This document shows, in pieces, positions 22,280 through 30,521 of a stretch of DNA of 64,000 nt. The notes under the pieces are model-generated. The model was given only the letters and a program-made list of their open reading frames with translations, ran no database searches and was not told the origin of the DNA. The translations under genes were made by a program, and so were the position numbers. The DNA is from Methylophaga sp. 42_25_T18. Lineage in GTDB: Bacteria > Pseudomonadota > Gammaproteobacteria > Nitrosococcales > Methylophagaceae. The DNA lies in contig MAAJ01000008.1 in assembly GCA_002163085.1 (NCBI GenBank), forward strand, positions 62,001 to 126,000. The letters run 5' to 3'. The stretch's first letter is position 1. Every line of letters starts with the position of its first letter.

Positions 22280-23211
22280 GATTTCTGGAGTTCAATTTAA
22301 AAAATTATGCCTTGCGTCATATGCAAGTCATGTTGTTCAGCCTAGGACAGCTGTGGCGGCAGCCACTTGCGAGCTCAATGACTGTATTTGTTATCGGCAT
22401 TGCTTTGGCGATGCCAGCGGGTTTGTATGTTTTATTACAAAACCTCAATCAGGTGAGTAATCAATGGGACGATGCCAGTCAAATATCCTTATTTATGCAA
22501 GCAGACTTTACTGATCAACAAGCCAAACAATTTACCGACACGTTACGAGCTTGGCCAGACATTGCTGCCGTGGAATATCAAACAGCCAACCAGTCATTAG
22601 AAGAATTCCGCCAGCTATCAGGTTTAGGTGACTTACTTAATACATTACCGAGTAATCCCCTACCAGCCCTTGTCATGGTCAATCCAAGTAAAAATAGTCT
22701 ACGCCCAGATGCAGTAGGTAGTTTATTAGCTCGTTTGGAAATCCTGCCTGAAGTAGAACAAGCACAGCTTGATATGGAATGGTTACAACGCCTACGCAGT
22801 ATGAGCAAAACCGGCCAACGGGGAATCAGTCTTCTGGCGATTTTGCTGTCTTTAAGTGTATTGCTAGTGATAGGCAATACAATCCGGCTAGCAATCTTAA
22901 ACCGCCAAGCTGAAATTAAAGTAACAAAACTAGTGGGGGGGACCAATGCCTTTGTGCGCAGGCCTTTCCTCTATACCGGTTTTTGGTATGGCACACTTGG
23001 CGGCATAGTCGCATGGTTAACCTTATTATTTACCTTAAGTTTATTAAGTGGTCCTATCAACGAATTATCACTTTTATATAATAGTCCGTTCTCCTTGCAA
23101 TGGTTAACTGGCCAGATGTTCATCGTATTACCACTTTCAGGTATGACGTTAGGTGTACTTGGTGCTTGGTTAGCAGTCGGTCGTCACCTAAGTGCCATTG
23201 AGCCTCGATGA
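22276..23211 (+). CDS. ftsX: Cell division permease-like protein FtsX
   Basis: Membrane partner of FtsE, transmitting ATPase cycles to periplasmic activators of amidases. The 311-residue protein has four membrane segments (about residues 35-57, 185-207, 233-255 and 280-303) and a large periplasmic loop between the first two, the ECD that contacts EnvC-like proteins. The ITLR-type C-terminal region with LNRQAEIKVTKLVGGTNAFVRRPFL is typical. Starts inside the ftsE stop (ATGA overlap). Confidence 0.96.
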   Translation: MRFLEFNLKNYALRHMQVMLFSLGQLWRQPLASSMTVFVIGIALAMPAGLYVLLQNLNQVSNQWDDASQISLFMQADFTDQQAKQFTDTLRAWPDIAAVEYQTANQSLEEFRQLSGLGDLLNTLPSNPLPALVMVNPSKNSLRPDAVGSLLARLEILPEVEQAQLDMEWLQRLRSMSKTGQRGISLLAILLSLSVLLVIGNTIRLAILNRQAEIKVTKLVGGTNAFVRRPFLYTGFWYGTLGGIVAWLTLLFTLSLLSGPINELSLLYNSPFSLQWLTGQMFIVLPLSGMTLGVLGAWLAVGRHLSAIEPR

Positions 23212-23252
23212 AGTATTGAAAGGAACTTTTTCCTGAAATAGCAATCTTAGTG

Positions 23253-23282
23253 TTGACTTATTTAAGTTAATGTTATTATTAC
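23253..23282 (+). promoter_or_regulatory. Possible sigma-70 promoter of rpoH
   Basis: TTGACT at 23253-23258 followed by an 18-base spacer and TATTAC at 23277-23282 (or TATTAT at 23274-23279 with 15 bases). It lies 27 bases upstream of the rpoH start, in the 97-base gap after ftsX. In E. coli rpoH also has its own promoters besides read-through. Confidence 0.45.
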
Positions 23283-23308
23283 GGCAATATTTTTAGGGAG
23301 GCCATACA

Positions 23309-24169
23309 ATGACAGCACCTGTAGCCCAATATGAATTAGCGTTAGCACCAATTAGTAATCTCAGTTCTTATACGAGCCTAGTACATAAAACGCCCGTATT
23401 AACAGCCGAAGAAGAATACGAATTAGCAACACGCTTACAACAAGATGGTGATCTAGAAGCCGCTCAGCGCTTGGTATTATCACACCTACGCTTTGTTGCT
23501 CGCATTGCCAAAGGCTATAGCGGTTATGGTCTGCCTGTTGCCGACTTAATTCAAGAAGGCAATATCGGATTAATGAAAGCGGTAAAACGCTTTGATCCTG
23601 AAAAAGGGGTGCGCTTAGTATCGTTTGCCGTTCATTGGATCCGCGCTGAAATTCATGAATATGTTATTCGAAACTGGCGCATCGTTAAAATTGCAACGAC
23701 CAAAGCCCAGCGTAAGTTGTTCTTTAACCTTCGCAGTGCTAAAAAACGCTTGGGTTGGTTAAATCAGGAAGAAGTAGAAGCGGTAGCTGAAGACTTGGGG
23801 GTAACCCCTGGTAATGTGCTTGATATGGAACGCCGACTTGCACAACCAGACACATCATTTGATTTACCCACTGATGTGGATGACGACGACAATCACTTCT
23901 CACCTTCGGCTTATATATCAGGACCGGAGAACTCTGATCCATCACTCCTGTTAGAGCACGATGATTTTTCTAATCATCAGCATCAAAAACTAAGCAATGC
24001 GCTAGCGAATTTGGATGAGCGTAGCCGCGACATTGTCAGCCAACGTTGGTTGAATGATGACAAAAAAGCTACCTTGCATAATCTTGCGGATCAATACCAC
24101 GTATCAGCAGAACGTATTCGCCAAATTGAAAATAATGCCATGAAAAAATTAAAAACATTTATGGCTTAA
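23309..24169 (+). CDS. rpoH: Heat-shock sigma factor RpoH (sigma-32)
   Basis: Alternative sigma factor that directs RNA polymerase to heat-shock promoters. The 286-residue product has region 2 with [22 protein letters not shown] and [19 protein letters not shown], and the RpoH box region [16 protein letters not shown] around residues 132-147. Region 4 ends in [18 protein letters not shown] strong ribosome site AGGGAGG lies 10 bases before the ATG. It follows ftsX after 97 bases and is closed by a clear intrinsic terminator. Confidence 0.97.
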   Translation: MTAPVAQYELALAPISNLSSYTSLVHKTPVLTAEEEYELATRLQQDGDLEAAQRLVLSHLRFVARIAKGYSGYGLPVADLIQEGNIGLMKAVKRFDPEKGVRLVSFAVHWIRAEIHEYVIRNWRIVKIATTKAQRKLFFNLRSAKKRLGWLNQEEVEAVAEDLGVTPGNVLDMERRLAQPDTSFDLPTDVDDDDNHFSPSAYISGPENSDPSLLLEHDDFSNHQHQKLSNALANLDERSRDIVSQRWLNDDKKATLHNLADQYHVSAERIRQIENNAMKKLKTFMA

Positions 24170-24192
24170 CACTCTTTATTTTTGACCAACAT

Positions 24193-24226
24193 AAAAAAAG
24201 CCCGCTTTATGCGGGCGTTTTTATTT
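24193..24226. terminator. Bidirectional intrinsic terminator between rpoH and fdxA
   Basis: Stem GCCCGC (24200-24205) and GCGGGC (24211-24216) with a 5-base loop, flanked by an A-run on the left and a T-run on the right. It therefore gives a GC stem plus U-run in both directions and can end the rightward rpoH and the leftward fdxA transcripts. Confidence 0.92.
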
Positions 24227-24239
24227 CTGCCAGCTGAGT

Positions 24240-24563
24240 TTAACGTTCAAGTAAAGGGGTTTTACCAGTCTTACCATCCCAGTCTTCAGCATCAGGTAAC
24301 TCATCTTTTTTCTCTGCTAATACAGGCCAAACACGAGAAAGTTCTTCATTTATCTGAACAAACTCCATTTGTTCATCCGGTAAATCATCTTCAGAGAAAA
24401 TGGCTTCAGCAGGGCATTCTGGTTCACACAACGTGCAATCAATACACTCATCAGGATCAATAACAAGAAAATTTGGGCCTTCGTGAAAACAATCCACAGG
24501 GCAAACATCTACACAATCCGTATATTTGCATTTAATACAATTTTCTGTGACAACAAAGGTCAT
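24240..24563 (-). CDS. fdxA: 7Fe ferredoxin FdxA
   Basis: Electron-transfer protein of 107 residues with a [3Fe-4S] and a [4Fe-4S] cluster. The first motif has Cys at 9, 17 and 21 plus 12 and 25; the second is CxxCxxCxxxCP at 40, 43, 46 and 50. I chose the ATG at 24561-24563: it gives the canonical 107-residue length and sits 8 bases after GGAG, whereas the ATG two codons upstream is too close to that site. The gene is monocistronic, convergent with rpoH and divergent from lapA. Redox partner unknown. Confidence 0.95.
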   Translation of the reverse strand: MTFVVTENCIKCKYTDCVDVCPVDCFHEGPNFLVIDPDECIDCTLCEPECPAEAIFSEDDLPDEQMEFVQINEELSRVWPVLAEKKDELPDAEDWDGKTGKTPLLER

Positions 24564-24625
24564 GACCATTTCTCCAAAACATAATTTCACACCGGTAATA
24601 AGCCAGCTAATAACCGTCAATTTTA

Positions 24626-24639
24626 CATCATTTATGATG
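24626..24639. repeat. 14-bp palindrome in fdxA-lapA divergent region
   Basis: CATCAT-TT-ATGATG, an inverted repeat 63 bases upstream of fdxA and 90 bases upstream of lapA. The position between divergent genes would suit a regulator site. No matching known operator is recognised. Confidence 0.35.
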
Positions 24640-24728
24640 AAACTGGGAAAGGATCATTTTTAAGGTATGATTATTTCTACTGTGACATAATTTCTCAGCT
24701 ATCAAAGTTAAACTACGGATTGTGAATC

Positions 24729-25022
24729 ATGAGTCGAATCATCACCATTGCTATTTTTATATTTGTTTTTATCCTTGGCGCTGGGTTTTCAGCCATTAAT
24801 ACAACACCTGTTGCGATTAATTTTTACCTAGGCTCAATGACACTTCCCCTGTCCGTGCTTATTGTCTTAGCCATTATTTTAGGCTCCATATTAAGTGCTT
24901 CCGCTTTATTTTTAAGTTCCTTGCGACTACGGTATGAGAATCGTCGCTTAAACAAAAAACTGGCCCTCTCAGAGCAAGAAATCAATAGTCTGCGAATTCT
25001 CCCTGTCAAAGATTCACTCTAG
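24729..25022 (+). CDS. lapA: LapA-family inner-membrane protein
   Basis: Lipopolysaccharide assembly protein A, which works with LapB to balance LPS and phospholipid synthesis through control of LpxC turnover. The 97-residue protein has two membrane helices (about residues 4-22 and 38-62) and a cytoplasmic coiled C-terminus (NRRLNKKLALSEQEINSLR), as in the family. It starts ATG after a weak ribosome site and precedes lapB by 11 bases, the conserved order. Confidence 0.92.
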   Translation: MSRIITIAIFIFVFILGAGFSAINTTPVAINFYLGSMTLPLSVLIVLAIILGSILSASALFLSSLRLRYENRRLNKKLALSEQEINSLRILPVKDSL

Positions 25023-25033
25023 GATAGCTCTCC

Positions 25034-26215
25034 ATGCTTGAGTGGTTATTTTTTCTTCTTCCAATCGCCGCCCTGTCCGGTTGGTTGGCTGCGCGCGCAC
25101 ATTACAAAAAGAAATATCGCCCCCAAGATCTCAAGTTAACGCCAGAATATTTTAAGGGTTTGAACTACTTACTTAACGAGCAACCCGATAAAGCGATCGA
25201 TGTCTTTATTCGTTTATTAGAAGTGAATAGTGAAACCGTTGAAACTCATTTAGCGCTGGCCAACCTGTTTCGCCGTCGAGGTGAAACTGATCGTGCCATT
25301 CGTATTCATCAAAACCTCATTGCACGGCCAACACTAAACAGCAGTCAACGCACACAAGCATTAGTAGAGTTGGGATTGGATTATATGAATGCCGGAGTAC
25401 TCGATCGTGCTGAACAACTTTTTCTTGAATTACTACAACAGTCTTCACCACCAGAACAAGCAATTAAACAATTATTACGTATATACCAACAAGAAAAACA
25501 TTGGGATAAAGCCATTGAAATGGCCAAACGTTTACAGCCTAATAAAAATAACGATATTGGCATTTTAATCGCCCAATTCTACTGTGAATTAGCAGAACAA
25601 AAGTTTGAGAGTAATCCCTCGTCCATCGCCCAGATATTGAAACAAGCACACGCCTATGATCCGAATTGTGTCCGAGCCAGCTTACTCGACGCTAATCTAT
25701 CTATTGCAGCAGGAAATTTTGCAAAAGCACTCAAAACATTACAACGTATTGAACGACAAAATCATCATTACATTCCCGAGGCTTTGCCTAAACTATTAAA
25801 TTGTTATCAACAAATAGATAATCTTAGCGCCTTCAAGAGTTGGCTTGAACAATTACTCGAACGTCATCCGCATATGACGAGTGCCCGGCTAATGCTTTCA
25901 CAAATTATCACTGAACAATATGGCCGGCAAGCGGCACAAGACTTTCTTTATCAACAGCTGCACCGATACCCATCGATAGAGGGCTTACATAAATTGCTCA
26001 TGCTGGGTCAAAATTCTAGTCAAACACTGGTTCCCTTGATTAAAAACATCACTAATACACTCGTACAGAAAGGTGACCGCTATAGCTGCCACAATTGTGG
26101 TTTCTCAGGTAAAACCATGCACTGGCAATGTCCTAGTTGCGGCCATTGGGAAAGCATTCGCCCAAGCGAAATTCATTTATCAAATTTAGAAAAATTATTG
26201 GAGTCATCGCAATGA
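25034..26215 (+). CDS. lapB: LPS assembly protein LapB (TPR, rubredoxin-like zinc domain)
   Basis: Membrane-anchored adaptor that presents LpxC to the FtsH protease. The 393-residue product has one N-terminal membrane helix (about residues 1-19), a run of tetratricopeptide repeats through about residue 320, and a C-terminal rubredoxin-like metal knuckle (CHNCGF... CPSCGHW, about residues 354-374). All features match LapB/YciM. Its stop codon overlaps the next gene's ATG. Confidence 0.96.
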   Translation: MLEWLFFLLPIAALSGWLAARAHYKKKYRPQDLKLTPEYFKGLNYLLNEQPDKAIDVFIRLLEVNSETVETHLALANLFRRRGETDRAIRIHQNLIARPTLNSSQRTQALVELGLDYMNAGVLDRAEQLFLELLQQSSPPEQAIKQLLRIYQQEKHWDKAIEMAKRLQPNKNNDIGILIAQFYCELAEQKFESNPSSIAQILKQAHAYDPNCVRASLLDANLSIAAGNFAKALKTLQRIERQNHHYIPEALPKLLNCYQQIDNLSAFKSWLEQLLERHPHMTSARLMLSQIITEQYGRQAAQDFLYQQLHRYPSIEGLHKLLMLGQNSSQTLVPLIKNITNTLVQKGDRYSCHNCGFSGKTMHWQCPSCGHWESIRPSEIHLSNLEKLLESSQ

Positions 26216-26562
26216 GCGAAATCAGTATCTTTCATAACCCGCGTTGCAGTAAATCACGCCAAACTTTAGCCTTACTAGAACAACAAAACATTCAACCGGA
26301 AATAATTGAATATTTAAAAATACCGCCAACCGTTCCCCAACTTAATGACATTATCACTATGCTCAATATTGAACCTCGCGCATTATTACGCAAAGGCGAG
26401 GCGCTTTATAAAGAACTCGATTTAGCAGACCTGTCACTCAGTAATGAACAACTTATCGATATCATGTGCAGAAATCCTAAACTGATAGAGCGGCCAATTG
26501 TAATAAGCAATGGAAAAGCCAAGATAGGTCGACCGCCTGAATCTGTGTTAGATATTTTATAA
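26212..26562 (+). CDS. arsC: ArsC-family arsenate reductase (glutaredoxin type)
   Basis: Reduces arsenate to arsenite using glutathione and glutaredoxin, or belongs to the close YfgD branch. The 116-residue thioredoxin-fold protein has the active site NPRCSKSRQ with Cys12 and the arginine-bearing ERPIV block near residue 93. I placed the start at the ATG at 26212, overlapping the lapB stop. No arsB or arsR lies beside it, so the role may be general redox rather than arsenic resistance. wrbA follows after 9 bases, as in E. coli-like yfgD-wrbA contexts. Confidence 0.92.
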   Translation: MSEISIFHNPRCSKSRQTLALLEQQNIQPEIIEYLKIPPTVPQLNDIITMLNIEPRALLRKGEALYKELDLADLSLSNEQLIDIMCRNPKLIERPIVISNGKAKIGRPPESVLDIL

Positions 26563-27524
<962 letters not shown>

Positions 27525-27574
27525 TACTAGAACATTGTTATAACTGTCGTACAAGGTGGCTTTAGGAGCAAATA

Positions 27575-27805
27575 ATGACGACAATTCCCGCATTTCAATC
27601 TGCGTTAAATGGTATACAGTCCGGCTTACAAAGTTTAAATAAACATGCCGCTGAAATTGCTAGTGCTGATGTTATTGAATCAGGTGCCGATGTTACAACA
27701 CCATTGGTCAACATGATCAGTGATGAACAGCAGGTACTTGCTTCTACAAAGGTACTTGAAGCCCATAACGCAATGATTGGAAGTATATTAGATATCAAAG
27801 TGTAA
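27575..27805 (+). CDS. Flagellar-rod-like mini protein
   Basis: A 76-residue protein resembling the two ends of flagellar rod/hook proteins (FlgB/FlgC/FlgE class) with the middle missing. The N-terminal half has SALNGIQSGLQSLNKHAAEIAS, like the rod ANNIAN helix. The C-terminal half has EQQVLASTKVLEAHNAMIGSILDIKV, like the FlgC/FlgG end helix. Ribosome site AGGAG lies 7 bases before the ATG. It is 3 bases upstream of the SprA-like gene and likely cotranscribed. No flagellar genes are nearby, so a role in the flagellum is only a guess. Confidence 0.8.
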   Translation: MTTIPAFQSALNGIQSGLQSLNKHAAEIASADVIESGADVTTPLVNMISDEQQVLASTKVLEAHNAMIGSILDIKV

Positions 27806-27808
27806 GCT

Positions 27809-28342
27809 ATGGAAGTCACTGTCTCATCGACGCCGCTAACTACCACGACAGGTACACGGGTAAGTGCTGCGACAGTCAGTGAAGAAGAAACCACGCAACG
27901 CTCTCAACAAGAGCAACAACAAATTCAAAAACTCAAAGCGCGCGATCGTGTTGTGCGAGCACATGAGTCAGCACATGTGGCAGCTGGCGCTGGTATCGTG
28001 AAAGGCGGCGCCACCTTCAGTTTTCAACGAGGTCCTGATGGCGTTCAGTATGCCGTTGGCGGTGAAGTTAAAATTGACACATCCGCAGTCAGTGGAGACC
28101 CAAAAGCAACCTTAAAAAAAGCTGAACAAATTCGTGCTGCAGCGCTAGCACCCGCCCAACCTTCAGCCGCCGATCAATCTATAGCCGCGAAAGCAGCGCA
28201 AATGGCTGTCGAAGCTCGAGCTGAAATTAATCAACTTCAAAACAGTGATGAGCCCACAACTAACGATGATGAAACATCAAGTAATAATACTACCTTCACC
28301 CCACCCGAGCTAACCGGTAATTTCCTCGATTTCACAGCCTAA
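27809..28342 (+). CDS. SprA-related putative metalloprotease
   Basis: A 177-residue protein of the SprA-related/CatX-type family. A zinc-protease-like motif HESAH (HExxH) lies at residues 52-56, followed by the conserved GATFSFQRGPDGVQYAVGGEV block. A Gln-rich coiled stretch (about 30-45) precedes it and a disordered Asn/Thr-rich tail follows. No clear signal peptide is seen. Function is not established in bacteria. It follows the flagellar-rod-like gene by 3 bases. Confidence 0.85.
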   Translation: MEVTVSSTPLTTTTGTRVSAATVSEEETTQRSQQEQQQIQKLKARDRVVRAHESAHVAAGAGIVKGGATFSFQRGPDGVQYAVGGEVKIDTSAVSGDPKATLKKAEQIRAAALAPAQPSAADQSIAAKAAQMAVEARAEINQLQNSDEPTTNDDETSSNNTTFTPPELTGNFLDFTA

Positions 28343-28399
28343 CGCTCGCCTGATAGACTTAAGCTTTCTAATAAGTAATTTCTTACCTCACTACGTACA

Positions 28400-29203
28400 T
28401 TGACTACCAATACCTTCCCCTTATTGTCTTTAGCTGATATCCAGTCAGCTATGGATAAAGATAGCCTTAGCAAGCTTGATGATATTTTGATTCATTCATC
28501 CGTCAGTTCGACAAATGATGAATTATGGCAACGCCTTGCCAAAGGCAAGTCCACCCCCGCCGTCTGTCTATCAGAAAGCCAAACGGCAGGAAGAGGACGT
28601 AGAGGGGATCTATGGCACTCCCCTCCAGCAGGCAATCTATATTTATCTCTTTTTTGGCCTTTCCCCGCTGAAATGGCCAAAAATGGATTGAGCATCGCAA
28701 TCGGGATAAGTTTGATAAACACCCTCAAATCTGAGGGAATCAATGGCTTACAACTAAAATGGCCCAATGATGTTTTACATAAAAGACATAAGCTTGCTGG
28801 GATTCTAGTAGAATCACGTTTCGGCAAAAAACAGAATACTGTCGTAGGGATCGGCCTTAATTTCAAGCTTCCGACCAATACACAAAGTCAAATAAATCAA
28901 AAAACCACCAGTCTGCAACAACTTTGTACTGACGTACCTTGTCGCAATCAACTGGCGGGAAAAATAATTCAAAATATGATCAAAACAATAGAGCTTTTCC
29001 AACATCGCGGACTAAGCGATTTTATTCCTTTATGGCCTCAATATGATGCGCTTGATAATCAAACTGTCACGCTAATTAGCGAAAGTAGTAAATTTACCGC
29101 GCTGGCCTGCGGTATCAATGAACAAGGTGAACTACGTTATATGCGTAACAACAAAATTGAAACCCTATCTAACAGTCACGTTAGCATTAGATTTACATCA
29201 TGA
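28400..29203 (+). CDS. birA: Biotin-[acetyl-CoA-carboxylase] ligase lacking the DNA-binding domain
   Basis: Attaches biotin to the carboxyl carrier protein AccB. The 267-residue product begins at a TTG (28400) because no ATG lies before the conserved core. It has the biotinyl-AMP motif SQTAGRGRRGDLWHSPP near residue 60, LKWPNDVLH, KLAGILVE and GIGLNFKLP. The N-terminal winged helix of E. coli BirA (about 60 residues) is missing, and in-frame stops close upstream rule out an extension. So it should be an enzyme only, not a repressor. It overlaps coaX by 4 bases. Confidence 0.93.
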   Translation: MTTNTFPLLSLADIQSAMDKDSLSKLDDILIHSSVSSTNDELWQRLAKGKSTPAVCLSESQTAGRGRRGDLWHSPPAGNLYLSLFWPFPAEMAKNGLSIAIGISLINTLKSEGINGLQLKWPNDVLHKRHKLAGILVESRFGKKQNTVVGIGLNFKLPTNTQSQINQKTTSLQQLCTDVPCRNQLAGKIIQNMIKTIELFQHRGLSDFIPLWPQYDALDNQTVTLISESSKFTALACGINEQGELRYMRNNKIETLSNSHVSIRFTS

Positions 29204-30108
29204 AATTACTCGTTGATATTGGAAACAGCCGTATTAAATGGGCATGTATCGATGCTAATGGTTTAAACGAAAGTCAAAGTTTTACTCGTGGAAAAACAGG
29301 CATTAAAGCCTCGTTAACGAAACAGTGGAAAGATCTGACCGATATTGAAGCAGTCTTTGTGGCAAATGTTGCGGGAGATAAAATTGCGCAACAGCTGGAA
29401 GAATGGACCATCAAGAAATGGGATATTAATCCTAAATTTATCACCAGTGAACAAAAACGTTTCGGCGTGACTAATGCTTACCAACAGCCAGAAAAATTAG
29501 GTGTTGATCGTTGGTTAGCACTAATTGCAGCAAGACAACATGCCCGTTTAGCGACCTGTGTTATTGATTGCGGTACCGCAATCACATTAGATATTGTGAC
29601 CAAATATGGCGAACATCAAGGCGGCATGATTTTGCCCGGCCTAAGCCTTATGCGAGAAACATTAACTAATAAGACTGATGCAATTAAAGATACGCTCGAT
29701 GACAGTGAATTTAAAACATTAGCAACCAATACCTTTAGCGCCGTTCAGTCGGGCACGCTATATAGTGTTACCGCAACACTAGAGCGTCTTATCGACGATC
29801 TTAAACAACAGTTTAATAACCGTATCCGTTTTATTATTACGGGTGGTGATGCTGAAACTATTCTCCCTCTGTTGCCTCAATCAGTTGCTCATTATCCAGA
29901 TATCGTCTTAAAAGGCCTCGCCTATTACGCACGTCAGGGCGAACGAAAACCACAACATTCGAAACCGGAAACTGTGGAAACTGTGGAAACTGTGGAATCT
30001 GTGGAATCTGTGGAATCTGTGGAATCTGTGGAATCTGTGGAATCTGTGGAATCTGTGGAATCTGTCGAATCTGTCGAAGCAACAACATTGCCAGGAGAGG
30101 CAATCTAA
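29200..30108 (+). CDS. coaX: Type III pantothenate kinase with repeat tail
   Basis: Phosphorylates pantothenate, first step of coenzyme A synthesis, without feedback by CoA. The 302-residue product has the ATP motif DIGNSRIKWA at residues 5-14, PEKLGVDRWLALIAA and DCGTAITLDIV. The domain ends near residue 250 with VLKGLAYYARQ; residues 256-294 are then PET-(VET)2-(VES)9-VEA, a low-complexity acidic tail absent from ordinary CoaX. Forms the birA-coaX pair typical of gammaproteobacteria. Confidence 0.95.
   Translation: MKLLVDIGNSRIKWACIDANGLNESQSFTRGKTGIKASLTKQWKDLTDIEAVFVANVAGDKIAQQLEEWTIKKWDINPKFITSEQKRFGVTNAYQQPEKLGVDRWLALIAARQHARLATCVIDCGTAITLDIVTKYGEHQGGMILPGLSLMRETLTNKTDAIKDTLDDSEFKTLATNTFSAVQSGTLYSVTATLERLIDDLKQQFNNRIRFIITGGDAETILPLLPQSVAHYPDIVLKGLAYYARQGERKPQHSKPETVETVETVESVESVESVESVESVESVESVESVESVEATTLPGEAI
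29974..30081 (+). repeat. 9-bp minisatellite inside coaX
   Basis: Twelve tandem 9-base units: two GTGGAAACT, eight identical GTGGAATCT, then GTCGAATCT and GTCGAAGCA. The unit keeps the reading frame, so a change in copy number would lengthen or shorten the Val-Glu-Ser tail of CoaX by three residues without a frameshift. The eight central copies are identical at every position, including codon third bases, which suggests recent expansion by slippage. Confidence 0.97.
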
Positions 30109-30128
30109 GGTACTCTTTCGCCCCCTTA

Positions 30129-30218
30129 GGAGAGCTGGCCGAGCGGCTGAAGGCGCACGCCTGGAAAGTGTGTATAGGTTTATCCCTATCAAGGGTTCGA
30201 ATCCCTTGCTCTCCGCCA
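30129..30218 (+). tRNA. tRNA-Ser (anticodon GGA)
   Basis: Cloverleaf of 90 bases with CCA encoded: acceptor GGAGAGC pairs with GCTCTCC, anticodon loop CTGGAAA (30161-30167) with GGA at 30163-30165. A long class II variable arm (TAGG/CCTA) follows, and the T-arm is AAGGG-TTCGAAT-CCCTT. Reads UCC and UCU codons. It lies just after coaX and before the SRP RNA gene. Confidence 0.96.
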
Positions 30219-30371
30219 ATATTTTGAATAATTTAAGCTAAGTCATTGTCATACCTATAAATGTGAAAATGACTAAATATAATTCTTGTTCTATACAAGC
30301 TTAAAAACGACTTTAGTTGCTACAAAGGCATAGCAGAAAAAGTCAAAAACACTTAGAATTACGCTTTCTAT

Positions 30372-30487
30372 GGTGGCCCATGCTGGTCTCCTCGCGACGA
30401 TATGTTGGTCAGCCCGTCAGACCCGGAAGGGAGCAGCGGAGCCTTCGGACTCGAGCGCCGAGATTCGGCTGGCATGGGTTCGCCACC
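30372..30487 (+). ncRNA. ffs: Signal recognition particle RNA (small 4.5S type)
   Basis: RNA core of the SRP, bound by Ffh. The domain IV hairpin with the GGAA tetraloop (30425-30428) is embedded in GTCAGACCCGGAAGGGAGCAGC, diagnostic of SRP RNA, including the symmetric loop. The termini GGTGG (30372-30376) and CCACC (30483-30487) pair, and ATGC/GCAT extend the terminal stem. The length of about 116 bases and the position upstream of dnaX are usual in gammaproteobacteria. A possible -10 (TAGAAT at 30354-30359) precedes it without a good -35. Confidence 0.93.
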
Positions 30488-30521
30488 CTTATAACGTTTG
30501 AATTAGGCATAACGTAATCAC

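Noticed and set aside
24182..24463. 93-residue plus-strand frame after rpoH
   Set aside because: It runs through the terminator and antisense to fdxA, which has clear cysteine motifs on the other strand.
29974..30081. Tandem repeat as a possible CRISPR array
   Set aside because: Units are 9 bases with no spacers and lie inside a coding frame.
29858..30219. Open frames on the minus strand rich in Phe-His-Arg or Gln-Ile-Pro repeats
   Set aside because: They are the reverse reading of the coaX 9-bp repeat and of the tRNA-Ser gene; coaX on the plus strand has clear homology.
30317..30517. 66-residue plus-strand frame
   Set aside because: It covers the SRP RNA gene and has no protein-like features.
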